Positions 1 through 16,027 of a stretch of DNA of 57,600 nt are shown here, one piece after another; positions within the stretch are counted from its first letter, which is position 1; every line of letters starts with the position of its first letter. The stretch is from contig VGHJ01000012.1 in NCBI GenBank assembly GCA_016868295.1, positions 1 to 57,600 of the forward strand, written 5' to 3'. This DNA is from Betaproteobacteria bacterium (lineage in GTDB: Bacteria; Pseudomonadota; Gammaproteobacteria; Burkholderiales; Rhodocyclaceae). The translations under genes and the position numbers were made by a program. The notes under the pieces were generated by a model that did not search any database, was not told the DNA's origin, and saw only the letters and a list, made by a program, of their open reading frames with translations.

Positions 1-121
1 CGGGCGCCATGGCCGCGACGATGCTGGAGGTGGCGAAGAGGATGTCGAGCACGACCACCGTCTTGCCCGGCAGGCGCTGGGCGTCGAGCTCCTCCTTCTT
101 CAGCAGGACGTGGATCTTCAT
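1..121 (-). CDS. 2-phosphosulfolactate phosphatase-like protein (ComB family), N-terminal fragment
   Basis: Only the first 40 codons lie in the window; the gene runs off the left edge. The translation starts [20 protein letters not shown] and continues with [17 protein letters not shown], which resembles the N-terminal VVVDVLRATSTIV signature of the ComB family (Mg-dependent removal of phosphate from 2-phosphosulfolactate). The ATG (119-121) overlaps the stop of the upstream MaoC gene as ATGA, so the gene is translationally coupled to a fatty-acid-type operon. ComB homologues are common in bacteria that make no coenzyme M, so the substrate here is unknown. The family call rests on one motif. 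Confidence 0.5.
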   Translation of the reverse strand, partial: MKIHVLLKKEELDAQRLPGKTVVVLDILFATSSIVAAMAP

Positions 122-582
122 TTGACGTGGCTGCGCCGCCGGAACATGCCGTAGCCTTCCATCTGCATGACTTCCTCGTTGTGCTGGTTGATCACCTCCC
201 AGCGGTTGCGCACCAGTCCGATGTGCGGCTTGCTCTCCATCGGCCGCGCCTCCAGCACGACGCAGCGCACGTGCAGGGTGTCGCCCGGGCGCACCGGTTT
301 CAGCCAGCGGACGTTCTCCACGCCGGGCGAGCCGAGGCTCGCCGATTCGAGCAGGTAGGCGTCGCACATCATGCGCATGGCGAGGCCGCAGGTGTGCCAG
401 CCGCTGGCGATGATGCCGCCGAACATCGAGTGCTTCGCCGCCTCCTCGTCGATGTGGAAGGGCTGCGGATCGAAGTCGCGCGCGAAGCGCATGATCTCCT
501 CCTGCGTCAGCGTGATGCCGCCGAACTCGGTGACCTTGCCGACGGGAAAATCCTCCCAGTAGTACTTGTAGTGCTTGCTCAT
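118..582 (-). CDS. MaoC-like (R)-specific enoyl-CoA hydratase
   Basis: The product has 154 residues, the size of a single hot-dog MaoC domain. The hydratase-2 signature sits at residues 35-62 with Asp38 ([10 protein letters not shown]), His43 and the following [11 protein letters not shown] segment, the usual catalytic Asp/His pair of (R)-hydratases. It should hydrate a trans-2-enoyl-CoA to an (R)-3-hydroxyacyl-CoA, or serve as a dehydratase for a branched or cyclic acyl-CoA. The start overlaps the stop of the thioesterase gene (ATGA at 579-582), and its own stop overlaps the ComB-like start. Its place in an operon with three acyl-CoA dehydrogenases supports a catabolic role. The exact substrate cannot be read from sequence. 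Confidence 0.85.
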   Translation of the reverse strand: MSKHYKYYWEDFPVGKVTEFGGITLTQEEIMRFARDFDPQPFHIDEEAAKHSMFGGIIASGWHTCGLAMRMMCDAYLLESASLGSPGVENVRWLKPVRPGDTLHVRCVVLEARPMESKPHIGLVRNRWEVINQHNEEVMQMEGYGMFRRRSHVK

Positions 583-1013
583 CCTTCGGATTCCTCTTTC
601 GGCTTGATTTCCGGCACGACGGCGAACACCGCGCTGGCGCGCAGGATGCGGCGCTCGCCGACCTGGAGATAGCAGTTGGCGTAGGCGAGGCGGCTGCCGA
701 TGCGCAGGACGTCGACGTGCGCCTCGACCCAGTCTCCCGGCACGGCGCTCTCGATGAAATCGGTGGTCAGGCTCACGGTCACCATCGGCTGCGGCGGCTT
801 GCGTGCGCTGTAGAGCACGGTGCCCAGCGCGCTGTCGGCGATGGTGACCAGCATGCCGCCGTGCACGATGCCGCGCATATTGGTGTGGCGTTCCTCGATG
901 CGAATGCCGAGGACCAGCTTGCCGTCCACTTTCTTGTAATAGAGCGGGCCGTTATGGCCGAGATAGGGGCCGGTGTGCTCGACGGCCTTGAAGCCCTCTG
1001 GTATGTCGCTCAT
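579..1013 (-). CDS. PaaI/YdiI-type hot-dog acyl-CoA thioesterase
   Basis: The protein has 144 residues from the ATG at 1013, which opens [10 protein letters not shown]; an open frame extends further upstream but lies inside the crotonase gene. Residues 48-60 carry the PaaI thioesterase motif [14 protein letters not shown] with HGG at 51-53 and Asp60, followed by the second hot-dog strand ([15 protein letters not shown]). The family hydrolyses acyl-CoA or aryl-CoA thioesters and often rescues CoA trapped in dead-end intermediates, a plausible job in an aromatic-acid or dicarboxylate pathway. It lies 7 nt after the crotonase stop and overlaps the MaoC start. Confidence 0.85.
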   Translation of the reverse strand: MSDIPEGFKAVEHTGPYLGHNGPLYYKKVDGKLVLGIRIEERHTNMRGIVHGGMLVTIADSALGTVLYSARKPPQPMVTVSLTTDFIESAVPGDWVEAHVDVLRIGSRLAYANCYLQVGERRILRASAVFAVVPEIKPKEESEG

Positions 1014-1020
1014 CCCGGCC

Positions 1021-1791
1021 TCAGCTGAATTTTGAATAATCCGGCTTGCGCTTTTCGAGGAAGGCGCTGAAGGCCTCCTTCGCTTCGGGCGAGGCGAGCT
1101 GGCGCTTGAATATGGCGCCCTCGGCCTGCATCGTCTGCGGCACGAGGGCGGCGACGGACTGCTTGAGCAGGCGCTTGGTCTCGCGCAGCGAGGCGGCCGG
1201 GAGAGTGGCGAGCTTGCGCGCGCGCTCCAACGCGGCGTCGAGCAGGGCGGCGTCCGGATGGATGGCGTTGGCCAGACCCATTTCATAGGCTTTCGCGGTG
1301 CCGAAGGGCTCGCCGAAGAAGAGCAGTTCGGCGGCGCGTGGGTGGCCGACCAGGCGCGGCAGCAGCAGGCTGGAGGCGGCCTCGGGGCACAGGGCGAGAT
1401 TGACGAAGGGCAGTTGGAAGCGGGCGTTCTCGCCGGCGTAGACCAGGTCGCAATGCAGCAGCATCGTCGTGCCGACGCCGACGGCGTTGCCGCTGACGGC
1501 GGCGACGAGGGGTTTCTCCGCGGCGGCGATGTTGCGCAGGAAGCGGAACACCGGGCGATCCGGGTCGTCGGTCGGGCCGTTGAGGAAGTCGCCGAGGTCG
1601 TTGCCGGCGGTGAACACCTCGGGCTGGCCGTGGATCAGCACGACGCGCACGGCGTCCTCGCGCGCGGCGCGCTCGAGCGCGTCGGCCATGGCGGCGTACA
1701 TCGGTCCGGTGAGGGCGTTCTTCTTCTCCGGCCGGCGCATCTCGATGCGCAGAACGCCAGAGGTGAGTTCGTTGACGACATGCTCACTCAT
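1021..1791 (-). CDS. Crotonase-family enoyl-CoA hydratase/isomerase
   Basis: A 256-residue crotonase-fold protein. The oxyanion-hole segment TAGNDLGDFL is near residues 61-70 and a second, GNAVGVGTTM, near 101-110. The second catalytic Glu equivalent is present (CPEAAS, Glu137). The position that holds the first catalytic Glu in two-base hydratases reads GVGTT, so this enzyme has at most one active-site Glu, as in delta3-delta2-enoyl-CoA isomerases. An isomerase role is therefore as likely as hydration. A GAGGAGA ribosome site precedes the ATG, 10 nt after the acyl-CoA dehydrogenase stop. The gene lies in the same operon as the dehydrogenases, hydratase and thioesterase. Confidence 0.82.
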   Translation of the reverse strand: MSEHVVNELTSGVLRIEMRRPEKKNALTGPMYAAMADALERAAREDAVRVVLIHGQPEVFTAGNDLGDFLNGPTDDPDRPVFRFLRNIAAAEKPLVAAVSGNAVGVGTTMLLHCDLVYAGENARFQLPFVNLALCPEAASSLLLPRLVGHPRAAELLFFGEPFGTAKAYEMGLANAIHPDAALLDAALERARKLATLPAASLRETKRLLKQSVAALVPQTMQAEGAIFKRQLASPEAKEAFSAFLEKRKPDYSKFS

Positions 1792-1801
1792 CGTGATCTC
1801 C

Positions 1802-3597
<1,796 letters not shown>

Positions 3598-3598
<1 letters not shown>

Positions 3599-4722
3599 TA
3601 CGCGGCGAGCAGGGTGTCGCTGAACAGGCCGAGGTGATGGTCGGTGTTGCCGAAGGTGAGCTCGATCATGGTCAGGCGCTTGAAGTAGTGCGAGACATTG
3701 AGCTCGTCCACCACGCCCATGCCGCCGTGCAGCTGCACTGCCTGCTGGCCGACGAAGCGCGCCTGCTGGCCGATGTAGGCCTTGGCGGCGGAGAGCGCGC
3801 GGCGGCGCTCGGCGGCATCCGTCGCGTCGGCCTTCACCGCGGCCATCATGGCCATCGAGCGCGCCTGCTCGGTGGCGATGACCATGTCCACCATGCGGTG
3901 CTGCAGCGCCTGGAAGCGGCCGATCGGCTGGCCGAACTGCTTGCGCGTCTTCAGGTATTCCAGCGTCGCTTCGTCGAGCGCGGCCATGATGCCGACGGTC
4001 TCGGCGCACAGCGCGGCGATGCCGTAGTCGAGCGCCCGCTCGACGAGCGGCAGGGCGCCACCCTCGGGGCCGACCGGCGCGTCCTTGCCGACGGAAACGT
4101 TGTCGAGGTGGACCTCGGCGGCGCGGCCGCCGTCCTGTGTGACGTAGCTGCGCACGGTCAGGCCCTGCGCCTTGGCGTCGACCAGGAACAGGGAGATCCC
4201 TTTCCCGGTATTCGCCGAGACGAGGAGGGTGTCGGCGGCGCCGCCGCCGAGCACCACGCCCTTGGCGCCGCTGATCTTCCAGCCGCCGCCGTCGGCCTTG
4301 GCCGCCGTGTCGACGCGGCTGACTTCGTAGCGGCCACCGCGCTCATAGTGGGCGAGGGCCAGCAGGCGCTCGCCGCCGGCGACGGCGGGGAGGATCGCTT
4401 CCTTCTGCGCCGTGCTGCCGGCGTCGCGGATCAGCCCGCCGGCGACGATCACTGAAGAGAGATAGGGCTCGAGCACGAGGCCGCGGCCGAAGGATTCCAT
4501 CACCAGCAGGGTGTCGACGGCGTTGCCGTTCAGTCCGCCGAACTCTTCGGGGAAGGGCAGGGCGAGCAGGCCCAGCTCGGCGAACTGCTCCCAGTGCTCG
4601 CGGCTGAAGCCGTCGTCGGATTTGGCCAGGGCGCGACGCTGCTCGAAGCCGTAGTCCTTGGCGATGTAGCGGGCGAGGGTATCGCGCAGGGCGTTCTGTT
4701 CGTCGGTGTAGTTGAAGTCCAT
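3598..4722 (-). CDS. Acyl-CoA dehydrogenase, PimD-like (pimeloyl-CoA dehydrogenase small subunit type)
   Basis: A 374-residue acyl-CoA dehydrogenase-fold protein directly after a PimC-like gene, the arrangement of the two-subunit pimeloyl-CoA dehydrogenase (pimCD) known from Rhodopseudomonas palustris. The C-terminal helix carries RKQFGQPIGRFQALQHRMVD and LHGGMGVVDEL, but where active subunits have a Y-E/G-G motif this protein reads TFGNTDHH, with no obvious catalytic Glu. It may be a structural or cofactor-sharing subunit of a heteromeric enzyme. Start ATG at 4722 (MDFNYTDEQN). The gene is 8 nt downstream of the PimC-like stop. The substrate (a dicarboxylyl-CoA) is inferred from the pairing. 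Confidence 0.85.
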
Positions 4723-4730
4723 TGCTTGCC

Positions 4731-5927
<1,197 letters not shown>

Positions 5928-5939
5928 GCGGTTTCCTTG

Positions 5940-6131
5940 TTATTTCTTGGCGGCGGCCCAGCCGTCGAAGGCGCGGCGGGCGGCGGACACGGCGGCCTGC
6001 ACGTCGGTGTAGTCGCCTTCGGGGATGCGGCCCATGATCTCCTCGGTGGAGGTGTTGTGAACGTCGATGGTTTTCCTCCGGGATGCGGCCGTCCAGCGGC
6101 CGTCGATATAGAGTTTGTCTCTGATTTGCAT
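5940..6131 (-). pseudogene. Aldehyde dehydrogenase N-terminal remnant (63 codons)
   Basis: The reading frame starts MQIRDKLYIDGRW and runs through EEIMGRIPEGDYTDVQAAV to AFDGWAAAKK, then stops. This matches only the N-terminal strands and first helix of an aldehyde dehydrogenase (normally about 475-500 residues); the Rossmann core, catalytic Cys and Glu are all missing. It occupies the promoter-proximal slot of the operon, 12 nt before the PimC-like start. The simplest reading is an internal deletion that removed the rest of the gene and left the promoter and leader driving the dehydrogenases. A functional short peptide is unlikely but not excluded. Confidence 0.7.
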
Positions 6132-6183
6132 GGTGTCTCTGTGAGGGGTTGTTTACAAACTTCGGATCGAACGATACCATGCT

Positions 6184-6197
6184 TTGAGATAAATCGA
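6184..6197. promoter_or_regulatory. Possible FNR/CRP-type box in the divergent pim-like control region
   Basis: The gap 6132-6253 separates the divergent operons and is much more AT-rich than its surroundings. It contains TTGAG-ATAA-ATCGA, matching 8 of the 10 conserved bases of the FNR consensus TTGAT-N4-ATCAA. An imperfect inverted pair (ATGCT ... AGCAT) spans 6179-6205 around it. FNR-type activators such as AcpR control anaerobic benzoate genes in Azoarcus. The call is a motif match only; a two-mismatch hit is not rare. Confidence 0.3.
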
Positions 6198-6253
6198 AAT
6201 AGCATTCCGCAGAGCGAAACTTTTAGTAAATACCATAGCCAGGACAGTCACTT

Positions 6254-8338
<2,085 letters not shown>

Positions 8339-8357
8339 AGGATTCCAGGAGCAGACA

Positions 8358-9536
<1,179 letters not shown>

Positions 9537-9550
9537 TAAGAAAACCTATT

Positions 9551-9634
9551 TCACCACAGAAGCACAGAGACATAGAGAACTGCAAAGCAAAATGCTTCTT
9601 GTTTTTCTCTGTGCCTCTGTGTCTCTGTGGTTAA
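9551..9634. repeat. Large imperfect inverted repeat (CCACAGAG/CACAGAG element)
   Basis: Left arm 9551-9578 and right arm 9607-9634 are reverse complements over about 24 positions with 4 mismatches. The loop holds a second short hairpin (AAGCA...TGCTT). The core is the repeated word CACAGAG, and base composition is lower in GC than the flanks. It fills the 117-bp gap between the thiolase and the SDR. The transcript would form a long hairpin that could attenuate or stabilise the downstream message. Confidence 0.75.
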
Positions 9635-9653
9635 TCGTTTTGAAAGGATATCC

Positions 9654-10430
9654 ATGAGCGTCAAAAAACTGTTCGACCTCACCGGCAAGGTCGCCCTCAT
9701 CACCGGCGGCTCGCGCGGGCTTGGCCTGCAGATGGCCGAGGCTCTGGGCGAGATGGGCGCGAAAGTGGCGATCACCGCGCGCAAGGCCGATGAGCTGAAG
9801 GAGGCCGAGGTCCACCTGAAGAAGAAGGACATCGAGGTGCTCACCGTCACCAACGATCTCTCGAAGTTCGATCAGATCCCGGGGATGGTGGACGCCGTGG
9901 TGGCGAAGTTCGGCACGATCGACATCCTGGTGAACAACGCCGGCGCCACCTGGGGGGCGCCCGCCGAGGACTACCCGGACGAGGCCTGGAACAAGGTGAT
10001 GAACCTCAACATCAATGCCATGTTCTTCCTCAGCCGCGAGGTCGGCAGGCGCTGCTTCATCCCGAAAAAGGCCGGCAAGATCATCAACATCGCTTCGGTG
10101 GCCGGACTCTCCGGAAGCCCGCAGGGCATGTACACCGTCGCCTACAACACCAGCAAGGGCGCGGCGGTGAATTTCACCCGCACCCTGGCGGCGGAGTGGG
10201 GCCGCTACAACATCAACGTGAACGCCGTCTGCCCCGGCTTCTTCCCCTCGAAGATGTCGCAGGGCCTGCTGAGCCAGATCGGCGACCGCATCGTCGCCGT
10301 GACGCCGCTCGGGCGGCTGGGCGGCGACGAGGATCTGATGGGCACGGTGGTGTTCCTCGCCTCGGAGGCCTCGCGCCACATCACCGGCCAGTACATCGCG
10401 GTGGACGGCGGCGCGTGCATCTCGAAGTGA
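9654..10430 (+). CDS. Short-chain dehydrogenase/reductase
   Basis: A 258-residue classical SDR. The cofactor motif TGGSRGLG is at residues 17-24, NNAG near 94-97, and the catalytic Ser148-Tyr164-Lys168 triad fits the spacing (YNTSK). The ATG at 9654 is chosen over an in-frame ATG at 9627 because GAAAGG precedes it and the family N-terminus begins close to MSVKKLFDLTGK; the earlier ATG falls in the inverted repeat. It probably interconverts a 3-hydroxyacyl and 3-oxoacyl thioester or a cyclic alcohol and ketone with NAD(P). The substrate is unknown. Confidence 0.88.
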   Translation: MSVKKLFDLTGKVALITGGSRGLGLQMAEALGEMGAKVAITARKADELKEAEVHLKKKDIEVLTVTNDLSKFDQIPGMVDAVVAKFGTIDILVNNAGATWGAPAEDYPDEAWNKVMNLNINAMFFLSREVGRRCFIPKKAGKIINIASVAGLSGSPQGMYTVAYNTSKGAAVNFTRTLAAEWGRYNINVNAVCPGFFPSKMSQGLLSQIGDRIVAVTPLGRLGGDEDLMGTVVFLASEASRHITGQYIAVDGGACISK

Positions 10431-10436
10431 GAACAA

Positions 10437-10612
10437 CAACTCCCCTCTCCCGCTGGCGGGAGAGGGCTGGGGAGAGGGTGGTCCGGCGGCTTGCCTCTCT
10501 CCCTGGCCCCGCTCCGCGCCCCACGGCCGGCTTTGCACAGCCGGCCGGCTCGGTCGGCGCGAAGTATGCTTCGCGAAACCCCGCCCTCGCCCCCGCAAGC
10601 GGGGAGAGGGGA
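10437..10612. repeat. Paired REP-like palindromic element
   Basis: The 199-bp gap between the SDR and CurA-like genes holds two inverted copies of a CCTCTCCC...GGGAGAGG palindrome (10441-10479 and about 10578-10612). They flank a spacer with further small palindromes (GCCGGCCGGC, CGCGAAGTATGCTTCGCG). The arrangement is like a bacterial interspersed mosaic element. Related palindromes recur at 20391 and 25262. Confidence 0.7.
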
Positions 10613-10629
10613 TGACAGAGGAAACAGTG

Positions 10630-11628
10630 ATGAGCGAAACGAACAAGCAGATTCTCTTGGCCAGCCGGCCGGCCGGCTGGGTCGAGCCGTCGAACTTCAA
10701 GCTGGTCGAGACCCCCGTGCCGCAGATCGCCGACGGCCAGGTGCTGGTGCGCAACCATTTCCTCTCGCTCGACCCCTACATGCGCGGCCGCATGAACGAC
10801 ACCAAGTCCTACGCCGCCCCGGTCAAGCTCGGCGACGTCATGATCGGCGGCACGGCGGGCGAGGTGGTGGCATCGAAGCACCCGAAGTTCGCCGTCGGCG
10901 ACAAGGTGGTGGGCATGCTGGGCTGGCAGCTCTACGGCGTCAGCGACGGCACCATGTTGATGAAGGTGGATGACCGCCACATCCCGCTCTCGGCCTACCT
11001 CGGCACGGTCGGCATGCCCGGGGTGACCGCCTGGTACGGCCTGATGGACATTTGCGCGCCGAAGGCCGGCGAGACGGTGGTGGTGACGGCCGCCTCGGGC
11101 GCCGTCGGCAGCGTGGTGGGCCAGCTGGCGAAGATGAAGGGCTGCCGCGCGGTCGGCATCGCCGGCGGGGCGGAGAAGTGCCGCTACGTCGTCGACGAGC
11201 TCGGCTTCGACGCCTGCGTCGACTACAAGGCCGGCAACCTGTGGAAGGACATCAAGGAAGCGACGCCCAACGGCATCGACTGCCTGTTCGAGAACGTCGG
11301 CGGCGAGATCTTTGACACCCTGCTCGGGCGCATGAACGCCTTCTCGCGCATCGCCGTGTGCGGCCTCATCTCGCAGTACAACAGCGAACCGTACCCGATG
11401 AAGAACATCGGTTCGGTGCTGATCAACCGAATAAAAATGCAGGGCTTCATCGTCTCCGAGCACATGGAGCGCTGGCCGACCGCGTTGCAGGAACTGGGGC
11501 AGGGCGTCGCCACCGGCAGGATCAAGTACCGCGAAACCGTCGCCCAGGGGCTGGAGAACGCGCCGCAGGCCTTCATCGGCCTGCTCAAGGGCGCCAACCT
11601 CGGCAAGCAGCTCGTCAAGTTGATATGA
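10630..11628 (+). CDS. NADP-dependent MDR-family oxidoreductase (CurA / prostaglandin-reductase-like)
   Basis: A 332-residue zinc-free medium-chain reductase. It shows the family start ([20 protein letters not shown]), the PYMRGRM motif near residue 53, and the NADP-binding [15 protein letters not shown] motif near residue 157. Members reduce alpha,beta-unsaturated ketones or aldehydes, or act on 15-keto-like substrates. The ATG at 10630 is preferred to a frame-matched ATG at 10612 that lies in the REP-like repeat. The stop overlaps the next start (ATGA), tying it to the kinase and acyl-CoA dehydrogenase that follow. Confidence 0.88.
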   Translation: MSETNKQILLASRPAGWVEPSNFKLVETPVPQIADGQVLVRNHFLSLDPYMRGRMNDTKSYAAPVKLGDVMIGGTAGEVVASKHPKFAVGDKVVGMLGWQLYGVSDGTMLMKVDDRHIPLSAYLGTVGMPGVTAWYGLMDICAPKAGETVVVTAASGAVGSVVGQLAKMKGCRAVGIAGGAEKCRYVVDELGFDACVDYKAGNLWKDIKEATPNGIDCLFENVGGEIFDTLLGRMNAFSRIAVCGLISQYNSEPYPMKNIGSVLINRIKMQGFIVSEHMERWPTALQELGQGVATGRIKYRETVAQGLENAPQAFIGLLKGANLGKQLVKLI

Positions 11629-12695
11629 GCGAGAAGTTCATCGGCACCCGCGCCGTCTCGCCGCAACACGCCTTCGACACCGGCCGCCTCGCCGACTGGC
11701 TGCGCGCCCACGTCGAGGGTTTCGCCGGCGATCTCACTGTGGAACAGTTCAAGGGCGGCCAGTCGAATCCGACCTTCCTGCTTTCCGCCGGAAACAGGAA
11801 GTACGTCATGCGGCGCAAGCCGCCCGGCAAGCTGCTGCCCTCGGCCCATGCCGTCGACCGCGAGTACCGCGTCATCGCCGCGCTGGCGCAGACCGACGTG
11901 CCGGTGGCGCGGAGCTATGCGCTGTGCCAGGACGATGCGGTTATCGGCACCGCCTTCTACGTCATGGACTACGTCGCGGGCCGCATCCTGTGGGACCCGG
12001 CCCTGCCGGGCCTGGCGCCTTCCGAGCGCACGGCGATCTTCGGCGAGATGAACCGCGTCATCGCCGCCCTGCACAGCGTGGATTACGCCGCGGTGGGGCT
12101 GGCCGACTACGGCAAGCCGGGCAGCTACTTTGCACGCCAGATCGACCGCTGGAGCAAGCAGTACCGCGCTTCCGAGACGGAAAAGATCGAGGCGATGGAC
12201 AACCTGATGGCCTGGCTGCCGGCCAACATCCCGGCCGGCGACGAGACGTCGATCGTGCACGGCGACTACCGCCTCGACAACGTCATCTTCCACCCGGGCG
12301 AGCCGCGCATCCTCGCCGTGCTCGACTGGGAGTTGTCCACCCTCGGCCATCCGCTCGCCGATTTCGCCTACCACTGCATGAGCTGGCGCCTGTCGCCGGG
12401 CCAGTTCCGCGGCCTCGTCGGCTACGACCTTGCCGCGCTCGGCATCCCGAGCGAGCGCGAATACGTCGCGCTGTACTGCGGGCGCACCGGGCGCGCGTCG
12501 ATACCGGCTGCCGAGTTCGAGTACTACGTCGCCTTCAACATGTTCCGCCTCACCGCCATCCTGCAGGGGATCATGGCGCGGGCGCTGCAGGGCAACGCCT
12601 CCAGCCAGGAGGCCGTCGAGACCGGCAAGCGCGCCCGCCCGCTCGCCGAGGAGGCCTGGCGCCAGGTGGAAAAGATCATCGCCGGAAAAATCTAG
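11625..12695 (+). CDS. Phosphotransferase (APH/ACAD10-type kinase domain)
   Basis: A 356-residue aminoglycoside-phosphotransferase-fold protein. The substrate and ATP region [22 protein letters not shown] is near residues 46-67, the catalytic loop HGDYRLDN near residue 210 and the metal-binding [16 protein letters not shown] near 230. Homologues are the kinase domain of ACAD10/ACAD11, where it is fused to an acyl-CoA dehydrogenase and phosphorylates 4-hydroxyacyl-CoA. Here the partner dehydrogenase is the very next gene, 8 nt away, so the pair looks like a split ACAD11. Its role as a small-molecule kinase on a hydroxyacyl-CoA is inferred. Confidence 0.87.
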   Translation: MSEKFIGTRAVSPQHAFDTGRLADWLRAHVEGFAGDLTVEQFKGGQSNPTFLLSAGNRKYVMRRKPPGKLLPSAHAVDREYRVIAALAQTDVPVARSYALCQDDAVIGTAFYVMDYVAGRILWDPALPGLAPSERTAIFGEMNRVIAALHSVDYAAVGLADYGKPGSYFARQIDRWSKQYRASETEKIEAMDNLMAWLPANIPAGDETSIVHGDYRLDNVIFHPGEPRILAVLDWELSTLGHPLADFAYHCMSWRLSPGQFRGLVGYDLAALGIPSEREYVALYCGRTGRASIPAAEFEYYVAFNMFRLTAILQGIMARALQGNASSQEAVETGKRARPLAEEAWRQVEKIIAGKI

Positions 12696-12703
12696 GAGCA
12701 AGC

Positions 12704-13927
<1,224 letters not shown>

Positions 13928-13957
13928 AAGCGGCGAGCGCCGCGGACCGGAGCGCGC

Positions 13958-14482
13958 CTACCGCAGCCTGAACACCACCGGCAGGATCAGCTCGCGCGCA
14001 CCCGCGTCGGGCAGGCTGCCCATGGCGAGGGCGGCCTTGATGGCGGCATCGTCGAGGATCTTGTGGCCGCTGCTCGCGGCTACTTGCGCATCGCGAATCG
14101 CGCCGCCGCCGTCCAGGGCCAACAGCAGGCGCACCTCGCCCTCGAGGCCGCGCGCCACCGCTTCGGGCGGATAGAACAGCACTTCCGACAACTTGCGCTG
14201 TGCCGCCTCCTCGGGCGTGCGCGGGGCGGGGCGGCGGCTTTTCGTATCGGCCGGTCTCGGCGGCGCCTGCAGCGACTTCGCGGATTCCCCCTCGGCCAGC
14301 GTGTCCTTCAGCAGGGGCTCGGGCCGCACCGTGGCGGGCGGCAGCAGGCGTGCGCTGATCGAGGCCGGCGTGTCGTGCGGACCGGCTTTTTTCCGCGGCA
14401 GGCCGAGGCCGAACAGCGCCAGGTGCAGGACGAGCGACGCCGCCAAGGCAAGCAGGAAGCGGCGTGAAGCGGGGTTGTTCAA
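13958..14482 (-). CDS. TonB-like energy transducer with C-terminal TonB domain
   Basis: The 174-residue product has one N-terminal membrane anchor (residues about 8-28), a proline-rich periplasmic linker (LQAPPRPADTKSRRPAPRTP) and a TonB-type C-terminal domain. The C-terminal part shows FYPPEAVARGLEGEVRLLLA and a final strand LPVVFRLR. It would couple the proton-motive force to an outer-membrane receptor, but no exbB, exbD or receptor is nearby. It is convergent with the preceding dehydrogenase and divergent from the ankyrin gene. TonB-like proteins without partners are common, so its target is unknown. Confidence 0.75.
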   Translation of the reverse strand: MNNPASRRFLLALAASLVLHLALFGLGLPRKKAGPHDTPASISARLLPPATVRPEPLLKDTLAEGESAKSLQAPPRPADTKSRRPAPRTPEEAAQRKLSEVLFYPPEAVARGLEGEVRLLLALDGGGAIRDAQVAASSGHKILDDAAIKAALAMGSLPDAGARELILPVVFRLR

Positions 14483-14527
14483 GTCGGGATCAAGGCTTGG
14501 AAAGCCATATTTTGCTATAAATGCGCC

Positions 14528-15679
14528 ATGCGAATCCTGTTATCGGCCCTGATCTGCCTGGCCTGCCTGCTGCGTCCCGCCTGGGCGGCGGCGCCCATTC
14601 CACCCACTGCGCTCGAATACGGCGTCGCCGTCGAGGCGGGCAACACACTTGCCGTGAAGAAGTGGCTCGGCCAGGGTCTGCCGGTCGACTTCATGGCAGA
14701 CCGCATCGGCAGCGGCCTGATGATCGCCTCATGGACCGGCAACATCGAGTTGATGGACCTGTACCTTGCGCGCGGCGCCAACGTGCATCTCGTCAACCGG
14801 TTCGACGAGCAGGCCCTGCAACTCGCCGCCTGGCGCGGGCATCTCGACGCGGTGAAGCTCCTGCTCGAAAACGGCGCGCGGGTGAACCGCGAGGGCAAAC
14901 AGTGGAGCGCGCTGCACTACGCCGTCTTCGCCGGTCACGACGGCATCGCCCGCCTCCTCATTGAGAAGGGCGCCGACGTGAACGCGCGCACGCCGAACGA
15001 TTCCACCTCGCTCATGCTGGCGGCGCGCGAGGGCCATTCCGGCATGGCGCGTGCGCTGCTCGAGGCGGGCGCCGACGCGACGCCGGTGAACGAGTGGGGC
15101 GACAATGCGCTCGCCTTCGCCATGCGCAACAAGAACTACGGCATCGGCAAGATGGTGTCCTCCGCCGAGAAATTTGCCAGGGCGGCGAAGGCGCCGGAAG
15201 CCTTCGGCGAAGCGAAAAAGTCGGTGCAGGCGCCGCCGGACATCGACGAACTGCTGGAGAAGATCCGCCAGGCGGAAGCCGCCGGCAAGCCGACCGACAA
15301 GCTGCGCAAGGCGCTGTTCGCCGCGATCGCCCTGCACAAGCACGACAGCGAGGTGCAGACCCTGAAGACGAAGAAGGGCAAGGGCGGCAAGCCCGAGGTG
15401 CTGGTCATCACCGCCAAGCGCAACGAGGTCGGGCGCGAGCGCGCCGAGCTGCTCTACGAGGCGATCAAGGCCGGCGCCGAAGTGACCACGCCGGCCGAGG
15501 TCACCGGCCGCGCCGAAGGCGCCGCCTCCGAGATATCGGGCATCCTCGAGCGCATGCAGCAGGAAAAGGGGAAGAAGGGCAAGCAGCGTTCGGCCGCCGA
15601 ACTGCGCAAGGAGCTGCTCGATGCTGTCGCCAAGTTCAAGCAGGAAGCGCAGTCCGAGGCGGCAGGGGCGCCCAAGTAG
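14528..15679 (+). CDS. Secreted ankyrin-repeat protein
   Basis: A 383-residue protein. Residues 1-22 form a signal peptide (MRILLSALICLACLLRPAWA). Residues about 30-205 form at least four ankyrin repeats, with the units LQLAAWRGHLDAVKLLLENG, LHYAVFAGHDGIARLLIEKG and LMLAAREGHSGMARALLEAG visible. The C-terminal 170 residues are Lys/Glu-rich and probably helical. It should bind a protein partner in the periplasm; catalase-associated ankyrin proteins are one known setting but none is nearby. It lies in a mixed region between catabolic operons. Confidence 0.85.
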   Translation: MRILLSALICLACLLRPAWAAAPIPPTALEYGVAVEAGNTLAVKKWLGQGLPVDFMADRIGSGLMIASWTGNIELMDLYLARGANVHLVNRFDEQALQLAAWRGHLDAVKLLLENGARVNREGKQWSALHYAVFAGHDGIARLLIEKGADVNARTPNDSTSLMLAAREGHSGMARALLEAGADATPVNEWGDNALAFAMRNKNYGIGKMVSSAEKFARAAKAPEAFGEAKKSVQAPPDIDELLEKIRQAEAAGKPTDKLRKALFAAIALHKHDSEVQTLKTKKGKGGKPEVLVITAKRNEVGRERAELLYEAIKAGAEVTTPAEVTGRAEGAASEISGILERMQQEKGKKGKQRSAAELRKELLDAVAKFKQEAQSEAAGAPK

Positions 15680-15718
15680 GCAATTTCACCTCCTCGCCGG
15701 GATGTACCGGCGCCAGGG

Positions 15719-16027
15719 TCAGGCTGCCTTCTTCAACGGTTCTTTGACGCGCATTTCCACGCGCATCCCGGCGCGCGCCGCCATATTGACCAGCGCGTCC
15801 AGGCTGAAAAGCTCGATTTTGCGTTTCAGCATCAGGTTCAGTCGGGGCTGCGTGACGCCGAGTTTCTTTGCCGCCTGCTGCTGGGTGAGGCCCTTCTTCT
15901 CGACGAATTGCGCCAGGCGGATCATCAACTCGGCGCGCAGGTAAAGGTTTTGTGCTTCTTCCTGCGGGAAGCCGATGTCGGCGAACACGTTGCCGCTGCT
16001 CTTTTCAATTTTTTTTGCTTTGCTCAT
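15719..16027 (-). CDS. XRE-family HTH protein, HigA-like antitoxin
   Basis: A 102-residue protein starting MSKAKKIEKSSGNVFADIGF after GGAGAGCC. A helix-turn-helix covers residues about 45-70 (KGLTQQQAAKKLGVTQPRLN). The SGNVFADIGFP start is typical of antitoxins that pair with Gp49/RelE-like toxins. The toxin gene would be expected just upstream, but 16028-16165 has no convincing gene and the next gene is a small membrane protein. It may be an orphan antitoxin or plain regulator. Confidence 0.8.
   Translation of the reverse strand: MSKAKKIEKSSGNVFADIGFPQEEAQNLYLRAELMIRLAQFVEKKGLTQQQAAKKLGVTQPRLNLMLKRKIELFSLDALVNMAARAGMRVEMRVKEPLKKAA

Noticed and set aside
14497-14521. Promoter (TTGGAA and TATAAA) before the ankyrin gene
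   Set aside because: The boxes are only 13 bp apart and the start codon follows within 8 bp, so the pairing is not convincing.
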